64,000 bases of DNA, from positions 1 through 64,000 of the forward strand of contig CAWGHW010000007.1 in NCBI GenBank assembly GCA_963822485.1. Reading direction: 5' to 3'. Below are positions 23,644-33,664 of this stretch, piece by piece; the first letter of the stretch is position 1, and each line of letters begins with the position of its first letter. The notes under the pieces are model-generated. The model ran no database searches and was not told where the DNA came from. It was given only the letters and a program-made list of their open reading frames with translations. The position numbers and the translations under genes were made by a program. This stretch comes from DASUBV01 sp963822485 (lineage in GTDB: Bacteria > Actinomycetota > Actinomycetes > Streptosporangiales > Streptosporangiaceae).

Positions 23644-24827
23644 GTGCGTTACCCTGCCGCTCCCATCGACCCCGCCGGGCTCGCGCAGGCGCTGCGGCCC
23701 TTCGGCGAGAGCACCATGCTGCCCAGGGCGGCCTACACCGACCCCGAGGTGTTCGCCTGGGAGCAGCAGAACTTCTTCGGCGGCGGCTGGACCTGCGTCG
23801 GATTCTCCTCGCTGCTGGCCCAGCCAGGCGACCAGCGGGCCGAGCCGGCTCCGGCAGCGTGCTGCTGACCAGGGACGACGACGGCATCCTGCACGCGTTC
23901 GCGAACACGTGCCGGCACCGCGGGCACGAGCTGCTGGGCGTAGGCGAGACAGCCCAGCGCAACACTGTTATCTGCCCTTATCACTCCTGGACCTACAGCC
24001 TGGACGGCGCGCTGCGCTTCGCCTCCGGGTTCAAGCCCAGTTCCGGCTTCGACCGGTCGGCCTGGGGGCTGGCTGAGCTGCCGGTCACCGAATGGCACGG
24101 ACTGATCTTCGTGGATGGCTCGGGCGGGGCCGCCGGGCCGCTGGCCGGCGCGCTCGGCGAGCTTGAGTCGATTCTTGCGCCCTACGAGCCCGAGCGCCTG
24201 ACCATCGCCGGGCGGCACCGCTACGACGCCGCCGCGAACTGGAAGATTCTGACCGAGAATTACCACGAGTGCTACCACTGCCCCGTTATCCACCCGGAAT
24301 TGTGCAAGGTCAGCCCGCCCAAGAGCGGCGAGAACTATCACAATGAGGGCTCCTGGGTCGGCGGCTGGATGGACCTGCGCGACGGCATGGACACCATGTC
24401 GCTGGACGGCACCAGCCACGGCGTGCCGCTGCGCGGCCTGGACGCCACCGGCCTGCGCACGGTGATCTACGTCAACGTGTTCCCGAACGTGCTGCTCAGC
24501 CTGCACCCGGACTATGTGATGACGCACCGCCTGGTGCCGCTGGCGGCCGACCGCACGATGATCGAGTGCGTCTGGTCCTTCGCGCCCGAGGCGACGGCCG
24601 ACCCCGGCTTCGACCCGTCCTACGCCGTCAACTTCTGGGACATCACGAACAAGCAGGACTGGCTGGCCTGCCAGTCGGTCCAGCGCGGGCTGTCCTCCGA
24701 GCACGCCTCACCCGGCCCGCTGTCGCCCGACGAGGACGCGGTCTACCAGTTCGTCACCATGATCGGGCGGGCCTACCAGGGCGAGCCGATCTGGAACCGG
24801 GCCAGCAGCACCGCCGTCGCCAGCTAG
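23632..24827 (+). pseudogene. Rieske non-haem iron oxygenase alpha subunit, frame-broken
   Basis: Residues 1-70 are read from ATG 23632 (RYPAAPIDPAGLAQALRPF through GGGWTCVGFSSLLAQPGDQR). The remainder lies in another frame from about 23850 (GSGSVLLTRDDDG to the stop at 24827). One base is missing in a GAGCCGGCTCCGG tract. The second part has the Rieske cluster ligands CRHRGH and CPYHSW and the mononuclear iron site ENYHECYHCPVIHPEL. It resembles oxygenases acting on quaternary amines (choline/glycine-betaine type), which hydroxylate an N-methyl or CH bond with electrons from a separate reductase. No reductase is in the window. A read error is possible; if real, the enzyme is dead. Confidence 0.8.
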
Positions 24828-24839
24828 TCCGGTCGCCAG

Positions 24840-25307
24840 CTAGCCGCGGTCGCCGGCCTCGGCCGGCCGCCGGGGCGCCCATAGCTGGTCGGCGTCGCCG
24901 GCCTCCAGCCGGCCGCGGTAGACGTCGATCTTGTGGTCGATGACCTTGAGGTTCTCCTGCACCTCGGCCAGCCGGGCCAGCACCGCGGCCCGGTGCTCCT
25001 CCATCAGGGCCAGGCGGTCCTGCTCGTTGCCCGGCCCGGCCGCGACGAGCTGGGCGTAGCGGCGGATGTCCTTGATCGGCATGCCGGTGGCCCGCAGGCT
25101 GGTGCAGATCTTGATCCACTTCAGGTCCTCGGCCCGGTACCGCCGCCGGCCGCCCAGCGTGCGGTCAACTGGTGAGATGACCAGCCCCGCGCGCTCGTAG
25201 TAGCGCAGCGTGTGCGCGCTGACCCCCGTGCGGCGGACCGCCTCGGCAATGGTCACGCCCTCCGGCGGGCCGGAGTGAGCCGCCGTCCGCGGCTTGACTT
25301 CGAGCAC
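24840..25307 (-). CDS. MerR-family transcriptional regulator
   Basis: A 155-residue protein: winged HTH (residues about 16-85, TIAEAVRRTGVSAHTLRYYER then GLGGRRRYRAEDL-type wing) followed by a coiled-coil dimerisation helix (about 95-140). There are no cysteines for metal binding in the C-terminal part, so it probably senses an organic compound or acts in stress response. It is divergent from the EmrB/QacA-type exporter with 79 bp between, the usual layout of a regulator and its exporter. On the minus strand TAAGAT (25320-25315) stands 7 nt before GTG 25307, a leaderless arrangement. Confidence 0.85.
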   Translation of the reverse strand: MLEVKPRTAAHSGPPEGVTIAEAVRRTGVSAHTLRYYERAGLVISPVDRTLGGRRRYRAEDLKWIKICTSLRATGMPIKDIRRYAQLVAAGPGNEQDRLALMEEHRAAVLARLAEVQENLKVIDHKIDVYRGRLEAGDADQLWAPRRPAEAGDRG

Positions 25308-25386
25308 GCTCTAAATCTTAGCGTCGAGCTCAGTCAACGGGAACCCGCGCCGCCGGCCTCCGGCGGCGCCCGCCGATTGGACCCGC

Positions 25387-26844
25387 ATGCCCGAGCTCAG
25401 CCAGCGACGCCGGTACCTGGTGCTCGCGATCTGCTGCGTCAGCATCATCGTCGTGGTGATGGACATCTCCATCGTCAACGTCGCGCTGCCCACCATTCAC
25501 CGCGACCTGCACGCGTCGGAGTCCGGCCTCCAGTGGACGGTCGACGCCTACGCCCTGGTGCTGGCCAGCTTCCTGGTCCTGGGCGGCTCGACCGCCGACC
25601 GGGTCGGCCGCCGGCGCGTCTTCCAGGCCGGCCTGGCCACCTTCGGGCTCGGCTCCCTGCTGTGCGGCCTGGCGCCGGGCATCGGCTGGCTGATCGCCGC
25701 GCGGGCGGTCCAGGCGGTCGGCGGCACGATGCTCAACCCGGTGGCGCTGGCGATCACTGCCAACACCTTCCCTGACCCAGCCGAGCGGGCCAGGGCCATC
25801 GGCGTGTTCGGCTCGATGTCCGGCCTGGCGCTGGCGCTGGGCCCGATCGTCGGCGGCGCCCTGGTCGACGGCCTCGGCTGGCGGGCCATCTTCTGGGTCA
25901 ACCTGCCGATCGTGGTCGCGGCCATCGTGTGCGCCGCGCTGTTCGTGCCCGAGTCCCGCGCGGCCAGGGCCCGCCGGTTCGACCCGGTCGGCCAGGTCCT
26001 GACCATCGGCGTCCTGGGCGGCCTCGTCGCCGCGATCATCGAGTCCGGCCGGCTGGGCTGGACCTCACCGGTCATCCTCGGCCTGCTCACCGTCGCCGCG
26101 CTCGGCGCGGCGGGCATCCTGCGCTACGAGCCGCGCCGGGCCGACCCGCTGCTGGAACTGCGCCTGTTCCGCAGCGTGCCGTTCAGCGCGGCGATCGTCA
26201 TGGCGCTCCAGGCCCTGGCCGGGTTCAGCGCGTTCCTGTTCGTGACTACGCAGTACCTGCAGGACGTGCGCGGCCTGTCGGCGTTCACGGCCGGACTGTG
26301 CCTGCTCCCGGTCGGCGTGCTGGTCCTGGTGCTGTCCCCGCGCACCGGCCGGCTGGTCGGCGCGCGGGGCCCCCGGCTGCCGCTGATGGTCGCCGGGGCG
26401 GCACTGGCCCTGGGCGGCGCCGCGTCGCTCTGGCTCGGGCCGGCCACCCCGCTGCCGGGCGTGCTCGCCGTCTACCTGCTGTTCGGCATCTTCCTGGGGG
26501 CCGTCAACCCGCCGATCACCAACACCGCGGTCTCCGGGATGCCCCGCTCGATGGCCGGGGTGGCCACCTCGCTGGCCTCGGCCGGACGGCAGACCGGCAC
26601 CAGCCTGGGCGTCGCGATCGCCGGGACGATCGTGGGCTCGGCCCTGGCCCGCGGTGGGACGGCGTTCACCAGCGCGGAGCATGGCGTGTGGTGGATGGTG
26701 CTCGGCCTCGGCGTCGGCCTGGGGGCGCTGGGGCTGCTCAGCACCGGGCGCTGGGCCCGGGCCAGCGCCGCGCGGGCGGCGGCGCTGTTCGAGCAGGTGG
26801 AGCAGGGCACCGAGGCCCGCCCCGCCCAGCTCAGCCGCCGCTGA
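25387..26844 (+). CDS. DHA2-family (EmrB/QacA-type) MFS exporter, 14 TM
   Basis: A 485-residue, 14-helix drug:H+ antiporter. Motif MDISIVNVALPTIHRDL (motif D1), LVLGGSTADRVGRRRVFQ (motif A) and MSGLALALGPIVGGALVD (motif C) are all present. The N-terminal SQRRRYLVLAICC is typical. It probably exports a toxic organic compound and is likely controlled by the divergent MerR-family regulator. ATG 25387 is the first start after the intergenic region; no strong ribosome site is visible. Confidence 0.88.
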   Translation: MPELSQRRRYLVLAICCVSIIVVVMDISIVNVALPTIHRDLHASESGLQWTVDAYALVLASFLVLGGSTADRVGRRRVFQAGLATFGLGSLLCGLAPGIGWLIAARAVQAVGGTMLNPVALAITANTFPDPAERARAIGVFGSMSGLALALGPIVGGALVDGLGWRAIFWVNLPIVVAAIVCAALFVPESRAARARRFDPVGQVLTIGVLGGLVAAIIESGRLGWTSPVILGLLTVAALGAAGILRYEPRRADPLLELRLFRSVPFSAAIVMALQALAGFSAFLFVTTQYLQDVRGLSAFTAGLCLLPVGVLVLVLSPRTGRLVGARGPRLPLMVAGAALALGGAASLWLGPATPLPGVLAVYLLFGIFLGAVNPPITNTAVSGMPRSMAGVATSLASAGRQTGTSLGVAIAGTIVGSALARGGTAFTSAEHGVWWMVLGLGVGLGALGLLSTGRWARASAARAAALFEQVEQGTEARPAQLSRR

Positions 26845-26946
26845 CCGGCGCGCCCGGCGCGCCTGGCGGGCATGCGCGGCGGGCGCGCGGTGTTGGCCTT
26901 CATCGGGGCCACAACCCTAGACGCCGATCGCGAAGGAGCCCGAGCG

Positions 26947-27435
<489 letters not shown>

Positions 27436-27444
27436 GACCACCCC

Positions 27445-27496
27445 CGCCCTGGCCCTGGCTGAACCGGTTCCCGCCGGTCCGGCTCAGGCCAGGGCG
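27445..27496. terminator. Convergent hairpin between peroxidase and acyl-CoA dehydrogenase
   Basis: CGCCCTGGCC (27445-27454) pairs perfectly with GGCCAGGGCG (27487-27496); the right arm lies in the last codons of the minus-strand dehydrogenase. No T tract. Confidence 0.4.
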
Positions 27497-28665
27497 CGCG
27501 GGCCGCGCTTGGTCATCTGGTCGGCGATGATCGCCCGCTGCACCTCGCTGGTGCCCTCCCAGATGCGCTCCACCCGGAGCTCGCGGAAGAACCGCTCGGC
27601 CACGTTCTCGCGCATGTAGCCGCGGCCCCCGAAGACCTGGACCGCTCGGTCGGCCACCCGCCCGGCCATCTCCGAGGCATACAGCTTGGCCATGGAGCAC
27701 TGGGCGTGCTGGACCTTGACGTCGGCGCCCGCGTCAATGTTGCGGGCCGTCTCGTAGATCAAGGACCGGGCCGCGAACAACTCGGTCAGGCTGTCGGCCA
27801 GCATGGCCTGGATCGCGCCCAGCACCGCGATCGGACGGCCCTGGACCTGCCGCTCGGCCGCGAAGCTGGTCATCTCCTCGGTCAGCCGCTGCGCCGCGCC
27901 CAGGCAGCGCGCGGCCACCATCATCCGCTCGAACCGGAACCACTCGTAGGCGAAGCTCATGCCGTCGCCCTCCGCGCCGACCAGGTGCGTCGCGGGCACC
28001 CGCACGTCGGTGAAGGCCACGATCGGGTGATGGTGCCCGATCGAGTGCGAGTACGCCGGGGTGCGCACCACCCGGACCCCCGGACTGGGCAGGTCGACCA
28101 GGAACATCGCGTGCTCACCGTCGTGCTCGCCGCCGGCCAGCTTGCCCTGGAAGAACGCGAAGTCGGCCGCGTTGTACGAGGTGACGTGCCACTTCTCGCC
28201 ATTCAGCAGGTAGTCGTCGCCGTCCCGCCGCGCGGTCGCCACGATGGCGTCAACGTCCGAGCCCGCGCCCTCCTCGGTGATCGCGTAGCACTCCTCGCGC
28301 TCCCCGCGGATCGCCGGGATAACAAACTTCTCCAGCTGAAACGGGGTTGCCACGGCCGGCATCCAGGACGGCGGGGTGGATGCCACCCAGGCCAGCGCGT
28401 TGGTGACCCGCCCGCCCTGCTCTTGCACCAGCACCTGCTGCAGCGTGGTGTACCCCATGCCGCCCAGCTCGGTCGGCATGTTGGTCGCGCAGAGCCCGAG
28501 TTCCCTGGCCCGGGCGGCGTGGGCCGCCTCGACCTCCTTGGGCAGCTCGCCGTTGTTGAGCTCGGCTTCCACCTCCGAGGGGATCAGCTCGTCCGCGAGT
28601 GTCGCGGCGCGGGCCTGAATCTCGAGGTCCTCGTCTGACAAGCCGTACATGCGCGCCCCGCTCAT
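27484..28665 (-). CDS. Acyl-CoA dehydrogenase
   Basis: A 393-residue FAD enzyme that introduces the alpha-beta double bond in an acyl-CoA thioester and passes electrons to ETF. Three-domain ACAD layout: N-terminal helices (1-125), beta domain with CYAITEEGAGSDVDAI and LNGEKWHVTSYN, and C-terminal helices with VQVFGGRGYMRE and the active-site glutamate region RIWEGTSEVQRAII. The ATG at 28665 lies about 35 nt downstream of the predicted start from a promoter whose -10 TAGACT is part of operator A. Because the same operator is shared with the oxidase gene on the other side, its substrate may be the CoA ester of a product of that pathway. Confidence 0.9.
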   Translation of the reverse strand: MSGARMYGLSDEDLEIQARAATLADELIPSEVEAELNNGELPKEVEAAHAARARELGLCATNMPTELGGMGYTTLQQVLVQEQGGRVTNALAWVASTPPSWMPAVATPFQLEKFVIPAIRGEREECYAITEEGAGSDVDAIVATARRDGDDYLLNGEKWHVTSYNAADFAFFQGKLAGGEHDGEHAMFLVDLPSPGVRVVRTPAYSHSIGHHHPIVAFTDVRVPATHLVGAEGDGMSFAYEWFRFERMMVAARCLGAAQRLTEEMTSFAAERQVQGRPIAVLGAIQAMLADSLTELFAARSLIYETARNIDAGADVKVQHAQCSMAKLYASEMAGRVADRAVQVFGGRGYMRENVAERFFRELRVERIWEGTSEVQRAIIADQMTKRGPRALA

Positions 28666-28692
28666 AGTCCACCGATAGCCCTGGCGGTAGTC

Positions 28693-28735
28693 TTGACTGA
28701 ACGTTCAGTCTAGGTAAGAATCGGCCTCGTGCCAA
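28693..28735. promoter_or_regulatory. Divergent promoters sharing palindromic operator (regulon site A)
   Basis: The palindrome GACTGAACGTTCAGTC occupies 28695-28710. Minus strand: -35 TTGGCA (28735-28730), exact 17-bp spacer, -10 TAGACT (28712-28707) for acyl-CoA dehydrogenase. Plus strand: -35 TTGACT (28693-28698) and -10 TAAGAA/AAGAAT (28715-28721), with GTG 28729 seven bases on, for the DadA-like oxidase. One bound dimer would block both. Confidence 0.75.
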
Positions 28736-30042
28736 TGCCTTCAGCCAGCGACCAGCCAGCCTTGCTCCAGGCAGCCTTGCTCCAGTCAGCCTCGCTCCGG
28801 CGTCCCGCAGGCGCCGCCGCCGATGCGGTGGTAGTCGGCGGCGGCACGGTCGGCGCGTGGTGCGCCTACTTCCTGCGCCGCAGCGGCCTGGACCGGGTGA
28901 TCCTGGTCGAGAAGCGCACCCTTGGCCAGGGGGCCAGCAGCCGGGCCGCGGGCGTCGTCCGCACCCAGGGCGGCTCGCCGTGGGCGGTGCGCCTCGGCGA
29001 GTGGTCCCGCCGCTTCTACCTGAGCCAGCACGACGAGCTGGGCATCGATTCCGGGTTCACCCCGCAGGGCTACGTGATCCCGTCCTTCACCGAGGCTGAC
29101 GTCACCGCCGCCCGCCAGCGGTTGGCCATGCAGAACTCGCTCGGCCTGAACGTCCGGTGGCTGGAGCCCGGCCAGCTGGACGCGCTCAACCCGACCCTGG
29201 CCCCCGGCCGCACGCTGGGCGGCACCTACTGCGCCGAGGACGGCTACCTCACGCCGCCGCGCAACGTCACCGCCTACGCCGTGGCCCTGGCCGTCACCGG
29301 CGTCGAGGTCCGCGAGCGGGTCAGCTTCACCGGCCTGGACGTGACTGGCGGCGCCGTGACCGGCGTGCGGACCTCCGCCGGGCCGATCACCGCCCCGCTC
29401 GTGGTCCTGACCGGCGGCCCGGAGATCGCCGAGGTGGCCGGGCTGGCCGGAGTCACCGTCCCGGCCGGCGGGGTCCGGCATCAGGTCGCCGTGACCCAGC
29501 CCCATCCCGACCTCGCCCCCGACCGGGTACCCATGGTCTTCGACCTGTCGGCCGGCCTGTACTGGCGGCCCGAGGAGGGCGGCCTGCTGTTCGGGATGAG
29601 CAACCCGGCCGAGCCGCCCGGCGTGGCGGCCTGCGTGGACGAGCCCTACCTGGCGCTGATGCGCCAGCGCCTGGCCGAGCTGGTCCCGGTTACCGCCGGC
29701 CTCGGCCTGCGCCGCCTGTGGGCGGCCACGATCGACTACACCCCCGACCACCTGCCGATCATCGGCCCGGCCCTGGTCCGCGGCGACGCGGCCGACGGCC
29801 GGGCCGGTCTGTCGGCCATCACCGGCGTGACCGTGGCCAGCGCGGGCGGCGCCGGGATGATGTGGGGCCCCGCCGTGGCTCGCGCCGCCGCCGACGTCGC
29901 TCTGACCGGCAGGTCCGAGGTGGTCGACGTGGCCGACCTCGGCCTCGACCGGTTCGACGCCGCCGGCCACAGCCGGCTCGGCACCGACCCCATCGCCCTG
30001 CCGTTCCCCGAGGCCGTCCACCAGGAAAGGACCCACGTATGA
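28729..30042 (+). CDS. DadA-like FAD-dependent amine/amino-acid oxidoreductase (DAO family)
   Basis: A 437-residue flavoprotein. The dinucleotide motif VVVGGGTVGAWCAYFLRRSG (residues about 35-54) is followed by VEKRTLGQGASSRAAGVVR, typical for the DAO fold (sarcosine, glycine and gamma-glutamylputrescine oxidases). The C-terminal FAD signature is YTPDHLPIIGPAL and ASAGGAGMMWGPAVAR. It should oxidise a C-N bond to an imine. The start is GTG 28729 (leaderless with the -10 at 28716-28721) or ATG 28735. The stop overlaps the cupin start (ATGA), so both are translated as a unit, the usual pairing in amine catabolic operons. Confidence 0.85.
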   Translation: MPMPSASDQPALLQAALLQSASLRRPAGAAADAVVVGGGTVGAWCAYFLRRSGLDRVILVEKRTLGQGASSRAAGVVRTQGGSPWAVRLGEWSRRFYLSQHDELGIDSGFTPQGYVIPSFTEADVTAARQRLAMQNSLGLNVRWLEPGQLDALNPTLAPGRTLGGTYCAEDGYLTPPRNVTAYAVALAVTGVEVRERVSFTGLDVTGGAVTGVRTSAGPITAPLVVLTGGPEIAEVAGLAGVTVPAGGVRHQVAVTQPHPDLAPDRVPMVFDLSAGLYWRPEEGGLLFGMSNPAEPPGVAACVDEPYLALMRQRLAELVPVTAGLGLRRLWAATIDYTPDHLPIIGPALVRGDAADGRAGLSAITGVTVASAGGAGMMWGPAVARAAADVALTGRSEVVDVADLGLDRFDAAGHSRLGTDPIALPFPEAVHQERTHV

Positions 30043-30383
30043 GCGACATGACGACGCCGTACCTCGCCGCCGCCGTAACCGCCGAGGTCGAGGACTGGGG
30101 CCCGCTGGAGGAGGCCACCGGCGAGCCCATGCAGACCTCCGGGCTGACCCTCTGGCAGGACGGAGACCAGGAGGTCGGGGTCTGGGAGTGCACGCCGGGG
30201 CCGTCCTACTGGAAACTGGAGACCCACGAGTTCGTGCACATCGTGGCCGGCCGGATGACCGTCACGCCGGACGGCGGCGAGCCGCAGGAGATCGGGCCCG
30301 GGGATACGGCCGTCTTCCCCCGCGGCTGGGCCGGCACCTGGCAGATCCACGAGCGGATCCGCAAGGTCTACGTCATCTTCTAG
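30039..30383 (+). CDS. Cupin_3 (DUF861)-type small cupin protein
   Basis: A 114-residue single cupin barrel. Motif 1 can be seen as YWKLETHEFVHIVAGRMTV and motif 2 as IGPGDTAVFPRGWAGTW, ending in KVYVIF as in the DUF861 group. Metal ligands are reduced compared with enzymatic cupins: one histidine and one glutamate in motif 1 (THEFVHI). Proteins of this type often accompany DAO-family oxidases in amine degradation operons; a precise reaction is not known. It starts at ATG 30039 inside the oxidase stop, with AAAGGA upstream. Confidence 0.85.
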   Translation: MSDMTTPYLAAAVTAEVEDWGPLEEATGEPMQTSGLTLWQDGDQEVGVWECTPGPSYWKLETHEFVHIVAGRMTVTPDGGEPQEIGPGDTAVFPRGWAGTWQIHERIRKVYVIF

Positions 30384-30397
30384 CCTCCCGCGGTGCC

Positions 30398-33300
30398 TTA
30401 CCTGGCCAGCGCCGCGTCGATGCCGGCGCTGACCGTGTCCGCCCGGATGGTCACGACCGTCGCCCGGGCCGCCGAGCCTGCGTCCTTCCACCACTGGGTG
30501 GCGTAGCCGGACGCGCCGCAGCCGGAGCTGAACCGCACCCGGTACCGGCCGGGGGCCAGGCCGGTGAGCGAGTACCGGCCGCTGCCCGTGACCGTGGAGG
30601 ACGCACCGCGCCCCGCGGTCTGCGGGATGGCCCGGACGCATATCCCGGTGAGCGGCCTGCCGCCCGACGCGGCGGTCACGGTGCCCGAGATGCCGCCGTC
30701 GGCCTGGAGCGTCGCGCTGATGCCCGGCGTGGTGGCCCCGGCCCGGACGGTCACGATCGTGGCCCTGGCCCGGCTGGCCGCGTCCGGGTACCACTGCGGC
30801 ACCAGGCCATCCTGGCTGGAGTCGCAGTCCGCGGTGGTGTCAAAGAAGACCCGGTACCGGCCCGCCTCAAGGCCGGGCAGCGCGTAGCGGCCGTCGCTCC
30901 CGGTGGTGGCGAATCCCGCCAGGCCGTCGCCGCGCACCGGGTCGCTCTCCACGCAGACGCTGGACAGCCCGGCCCCGCCCGGCGAGGTGATACGGCCCGA
31001 GATTGTCCCGCCGGCCGGCAGCGCGGCGTTGACGCCGCCCACCGTCCGCGGCGCCTGGACCCGGATTTTCCTGGCCAGCTGAACGCTGGCCAGGTCGGTC
31101 GTGCTGCCGCAGGCGCTGATCAGCAGCTGGTAAGTGCCAGTGTTCAGCGCGTCCGCCCGGTAGCGGCCGTCCCTCCCGGTGATGCCGAAGCCGAAGTAGG
31201 TTCCCGACCGGGTCTCCGCGTCCACGCACATGTTCCGCAACGGCCGGCCCGTGGCCCTGGCGGTGACTCGCCCGGCGATAACGCCGCCCCGGACCAGGGC
31301 CGCGTCCACCGAGCGGGTGGTGTGCCCGGCCGTGACCCGCACGGCGGTGGCCGCACGCGGGGTGCCGTGACGGCGGAACCACTGGATCTGGTCGCCCGGT
31401 CCGCCCGCGCAGTCGTAGAACTCGACGCGGTAGCGCCCCACCGGCAGCCCGCCGATCCGGTAGCCGGAACCCTGGGTCAGCACGCCGCCGTAGCGCACCA
31501 GGCCGGTGCGCCGGCTGGTGGCGATCTCGCAGTCGTCGGCCACCGGCTTGCCCCGGCTGGTGCGCACCGTGCCGCTGATCGCGCCACCCGGAGCCAGGAC
31601 CGCGCTGATGCCGGCCGCGGTCACGCCCGGGCCGACATCCACGGTGTCCCCGGTCGGCGCGCCCGGCCGCCCGCCGAACCATCGGTCGGCGTAGCCGGTT
31701 CCGTGGCAGGCGGTGTAGAGGACGGCGTAGCGGCCCGCGGGCAGGCGGCTGACGCGGTAGCGGCCCTCGCGGCCGGTCTGGACCTGGGGGGCGAAGGGGA
31801 ACCCGAACTCGTCGGCCAGATAGGCGTCGCCCACTGGCCCGACCTGCACGCAGATCTTGCTGACGGGCCGCCCGGCCGCGCTGGTCACCCGGCCCGTGAT
31901 GATGGCACCGCGACGCATGGTCGCGTCGATGCCGGTGACCCGCTCGCTCCGGCCCACCCTGACCACGCCCGCGTCGCTCGGGTTGGGCTGGTCCGGGTAG
32001 AACTGCGGCGCCCAGTTGCCCCGCGCGCCGCAGCCTGCGGCGAACTCCACCTCGTACCGGCCCGGGGGCAGCTGGTTGATCGCGTACCCGCCCTTGGCGC
32101 CGGTGCACACCGCGTTGCCGTCCCCGCTGGCATCCCCGGCCGAGACGACCATCCCGGCCAGCGGCCGGCCGCTGGGGCTGGTCACCCGTCCGCTGATGAT
32201 CCCGCCGGTCCGCAGCACGGCATTGATCCCGCGGATCGTCTGGCCGTCAGCGACCCGGATCCGGTGCGGATAGTTCGCGCTGAGGTAGTTGCCGTTGTTG
32301 TTGCAGCCGGGGGTGAACTGCACCCCGTACCGGCCGGGGCTGAGGCCCTCCAGCTGGTAGCGGCCGTCCCGGCCGGTCGCCGCCCCTGAGCCAGCCGACG
32401 AATAGACGCAGATTCCCTGTAGCGGCCGGCCCGACGTGCCGCGGACTGTCCCGGTGATCATGCCGCCGACGCGGAGCCGGGCGTCGATGCCCCGCACCGT
32501 CTCGCCCCGGCGCACGCGAATCAAGCGCGATCGGCGGAAGGACCCAGTGTCATGCCACCACTGCTGCAGGTACCTGCTCGGGCGGTAGCAGCCCGGTACG
32601 AACAGGACCCGGTACCGCGCCGTGGGCAGGCCCCCGAAGCTGTACCGTCCGCGCCGGGTGCTGATCTGGGCCAGACCGTCTCCGGCCGGGCTGAATAGCA
32701 CGACGCAAATGCCGCTCAGTCGCTGGCCGGCCGGGCCGCGGACCGATCCGGAGATAATCCCGCCGTGCCGCAGCCGCCCGTCGATGCCGCGCGTGATCCG
32801 GCCGGCGGCCACCCGGACCCGCGTGGCCGCCGCCTGGCGGTCCTGGTCCCGGTACCACTGCGGGGCCCAGTTGCCGGGGTTGGGCTCACAGTCGACCGCC
32901 GCGAACTCCACGGTGTAATGCCCGGCCGGAAGGTTCCGCCCGGTGTTGTAGGTGCCCCGCCTGGAGACCGGCACGCCCTCCCACCCGCTGCGGAAGTGCA
33001 CCTCGGCGCAGGTGTGGGTGACCGGCCGGCCGCCGGGTCCGGTCAGCCGCCCGGCGATGCCGCCCAGGTGCGGCGCGGCCGCCGGCCGGATGCGCCCGGC
33101 CAGCAGGGCGGCCTGGCTGGCGGGCGGCAGGATCGCCGCGGCGGTCCTGGTCACCTGGCCGGGCGTCACCCGCACCGGGCTGGCCAGGCCGGGGAGCGCG
33201 GCTCCGCCCGACCACCGCGGCAGGTAGCGCCCCGGCTGCGCACAGGCGCGAAACTCCAGGGTGTAGTGCCCGGCCCGCAGATCAGAGAGAAGGTACCGGC

Positions 33301-33664
33301 CGCCGGCGGCCGTCCGGGCCATCCCGCTGCCCGCGGGCCCCGTCGCGGTGACGCAGGCGCCGGCCAGCGGCTGACCAGTGAAAGACCGCACCAGCCCGGT
33401 GACCTCGCCCGGTCGCCGGGCGGCGATCTGCGCCCGGCGGCGGACGATGGCCACGGCACGCGCCGTGGCCAGAGCATCGGGAGCTAACCCGGACGCGAGC
33501 GCGGTCCTGGCCCGCGCGGTTCTTGGCTGCGTGGTCGTGGCCCGCGCAGTCCTAGCTCGCACGGTCCGGGCCTGCGCCACCGGAGAGGCCGCGACCGCGG
33601 TCAGCGCAGTCAGCAGGGCGGCGAGCGCGGTAACCGCCGCGAGCGTCGCTGACGAACGTCTCAT
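30398..33664 (-). CDS. Large secreted protein of ten carboxypeptidase-regulatory-like repeats
   Basis: ATG 33664 gives 1088 residues: signal peptide (RRSSATLAAVTALAALLTAL, about 1-35), a Thr/Arg/Ala-rich linker of TARART-like repeats (about 36-75), then ten beta-sandwich repeats of about 95-105 residues. Each begins like GGxISGxVTxxxGRPLxGxCV and contains GGRYxLxGLPxGRYxVxFxxGC and an aromatic NYAPQWY-like strand. Two conserved cysteines per repeat suggest a disulfide in each domain. There is no sortase motif or C-terminal anchor, so it is probably released or held in the wall non-covalently. The fold (CarboxypepD_reg / transthyretin-like) usually serves as a spacer or binding module. A frame-broken paralogue lies 3.5 kb away. 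Confidence 0.85.
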   Translation of the reverse strand: MRRSSATLAAVTALAALLTALTAVAASPVAQARTVRARTARATTTQPRTARARTALASGLAPDALATARAVAIVRRRAQIAARRPGEVTGLVRSFTGQPLAGACVTATGPAGSGMARTAAGGRYLLSDLRAGHYTLEFRACAQPGRYLPRWSGGAALPGLASPVRVTPGQVTRTAAAILPPASQAALLAGRIRPAAAPHLGGIAGRLTGPGGRPVTHTCAEVHFRSGWEGVPVSRRGTYNTGRNLPAGHYTVEFAAVDCEPNPGNWAPQWYRDQDRQAAATRVRVAAGRITRGIDGRLRHGGIISGSVRGPAGQRLSGICVVLFSPAGDGLAQISTRRGRYSFGGLPTARYRVLFVPGCYRPSRYLQQWWHDTGSFRRSRLIRVRRGETVRGIDARLRVGGMITGTVRGTSGRPLQGICVYSSAGSGAATGRDGRYQLEGLSPGRYGVQFTPGCNNNGNYLSANYPHRIRVADGQTIRGINAVLRTGGIISGRVTSPSGRPLAGMVVSAGDASGDGNAVCTGAKGGYAINQLPPGRYEVEFAAGCGARGNWAPQFYPDQPNPSDAGVVRVGRSERVTGIDATMRRGAIITGRVTSAAGRPVSKICVQVGPVGDAYLADEFGFPFAPQVQTGREGRYRVSRLPAGRYAVLYTACHGTGYADRWFGGRPGAPTGDTVDVGPGVTAAGISAVLAPGGAISGTVRTSRGKPVADDCEIATSRRTGLVRYGGVLTQGSGYRIGGLPVGRYRVEFYDCAGGPGDQIQWFRRHGTPRAATAVRVTAGHTTRSVDAALVRGGVIAGRVTARATGRPLRNMCVDAETRSGTYFGFGITGRDGRYRADALNTGTYQLLISACGSTTDLASVQLARKIRVQAPRTVGGVNAALPAGGTISGRITSPGGAGLSSVCVESDPVRGDGLAGFATTGSDGRYALPGLEAGRYRVFFDTTADCDSSQDGLVPQWYPDAASRARATIVTVRAGATTPGISATLQADGGISGTVTAASGGRPLTGICVRAIPQTAGRGASSTVTGSGRYSLTGLAPGRYRVRFSSGCGASGYATQWWKDAGSAARATVVTIRADTVSAGIDAALAR

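Noticed and set aside
25308..25340. TTGACTGA between merR and the EmrB/QacA-type exporter as another regulon operator
   Set aside because: Only one half-site is present; the second half reads GCTCGACG, so it lacks the dyad found at the other sites.
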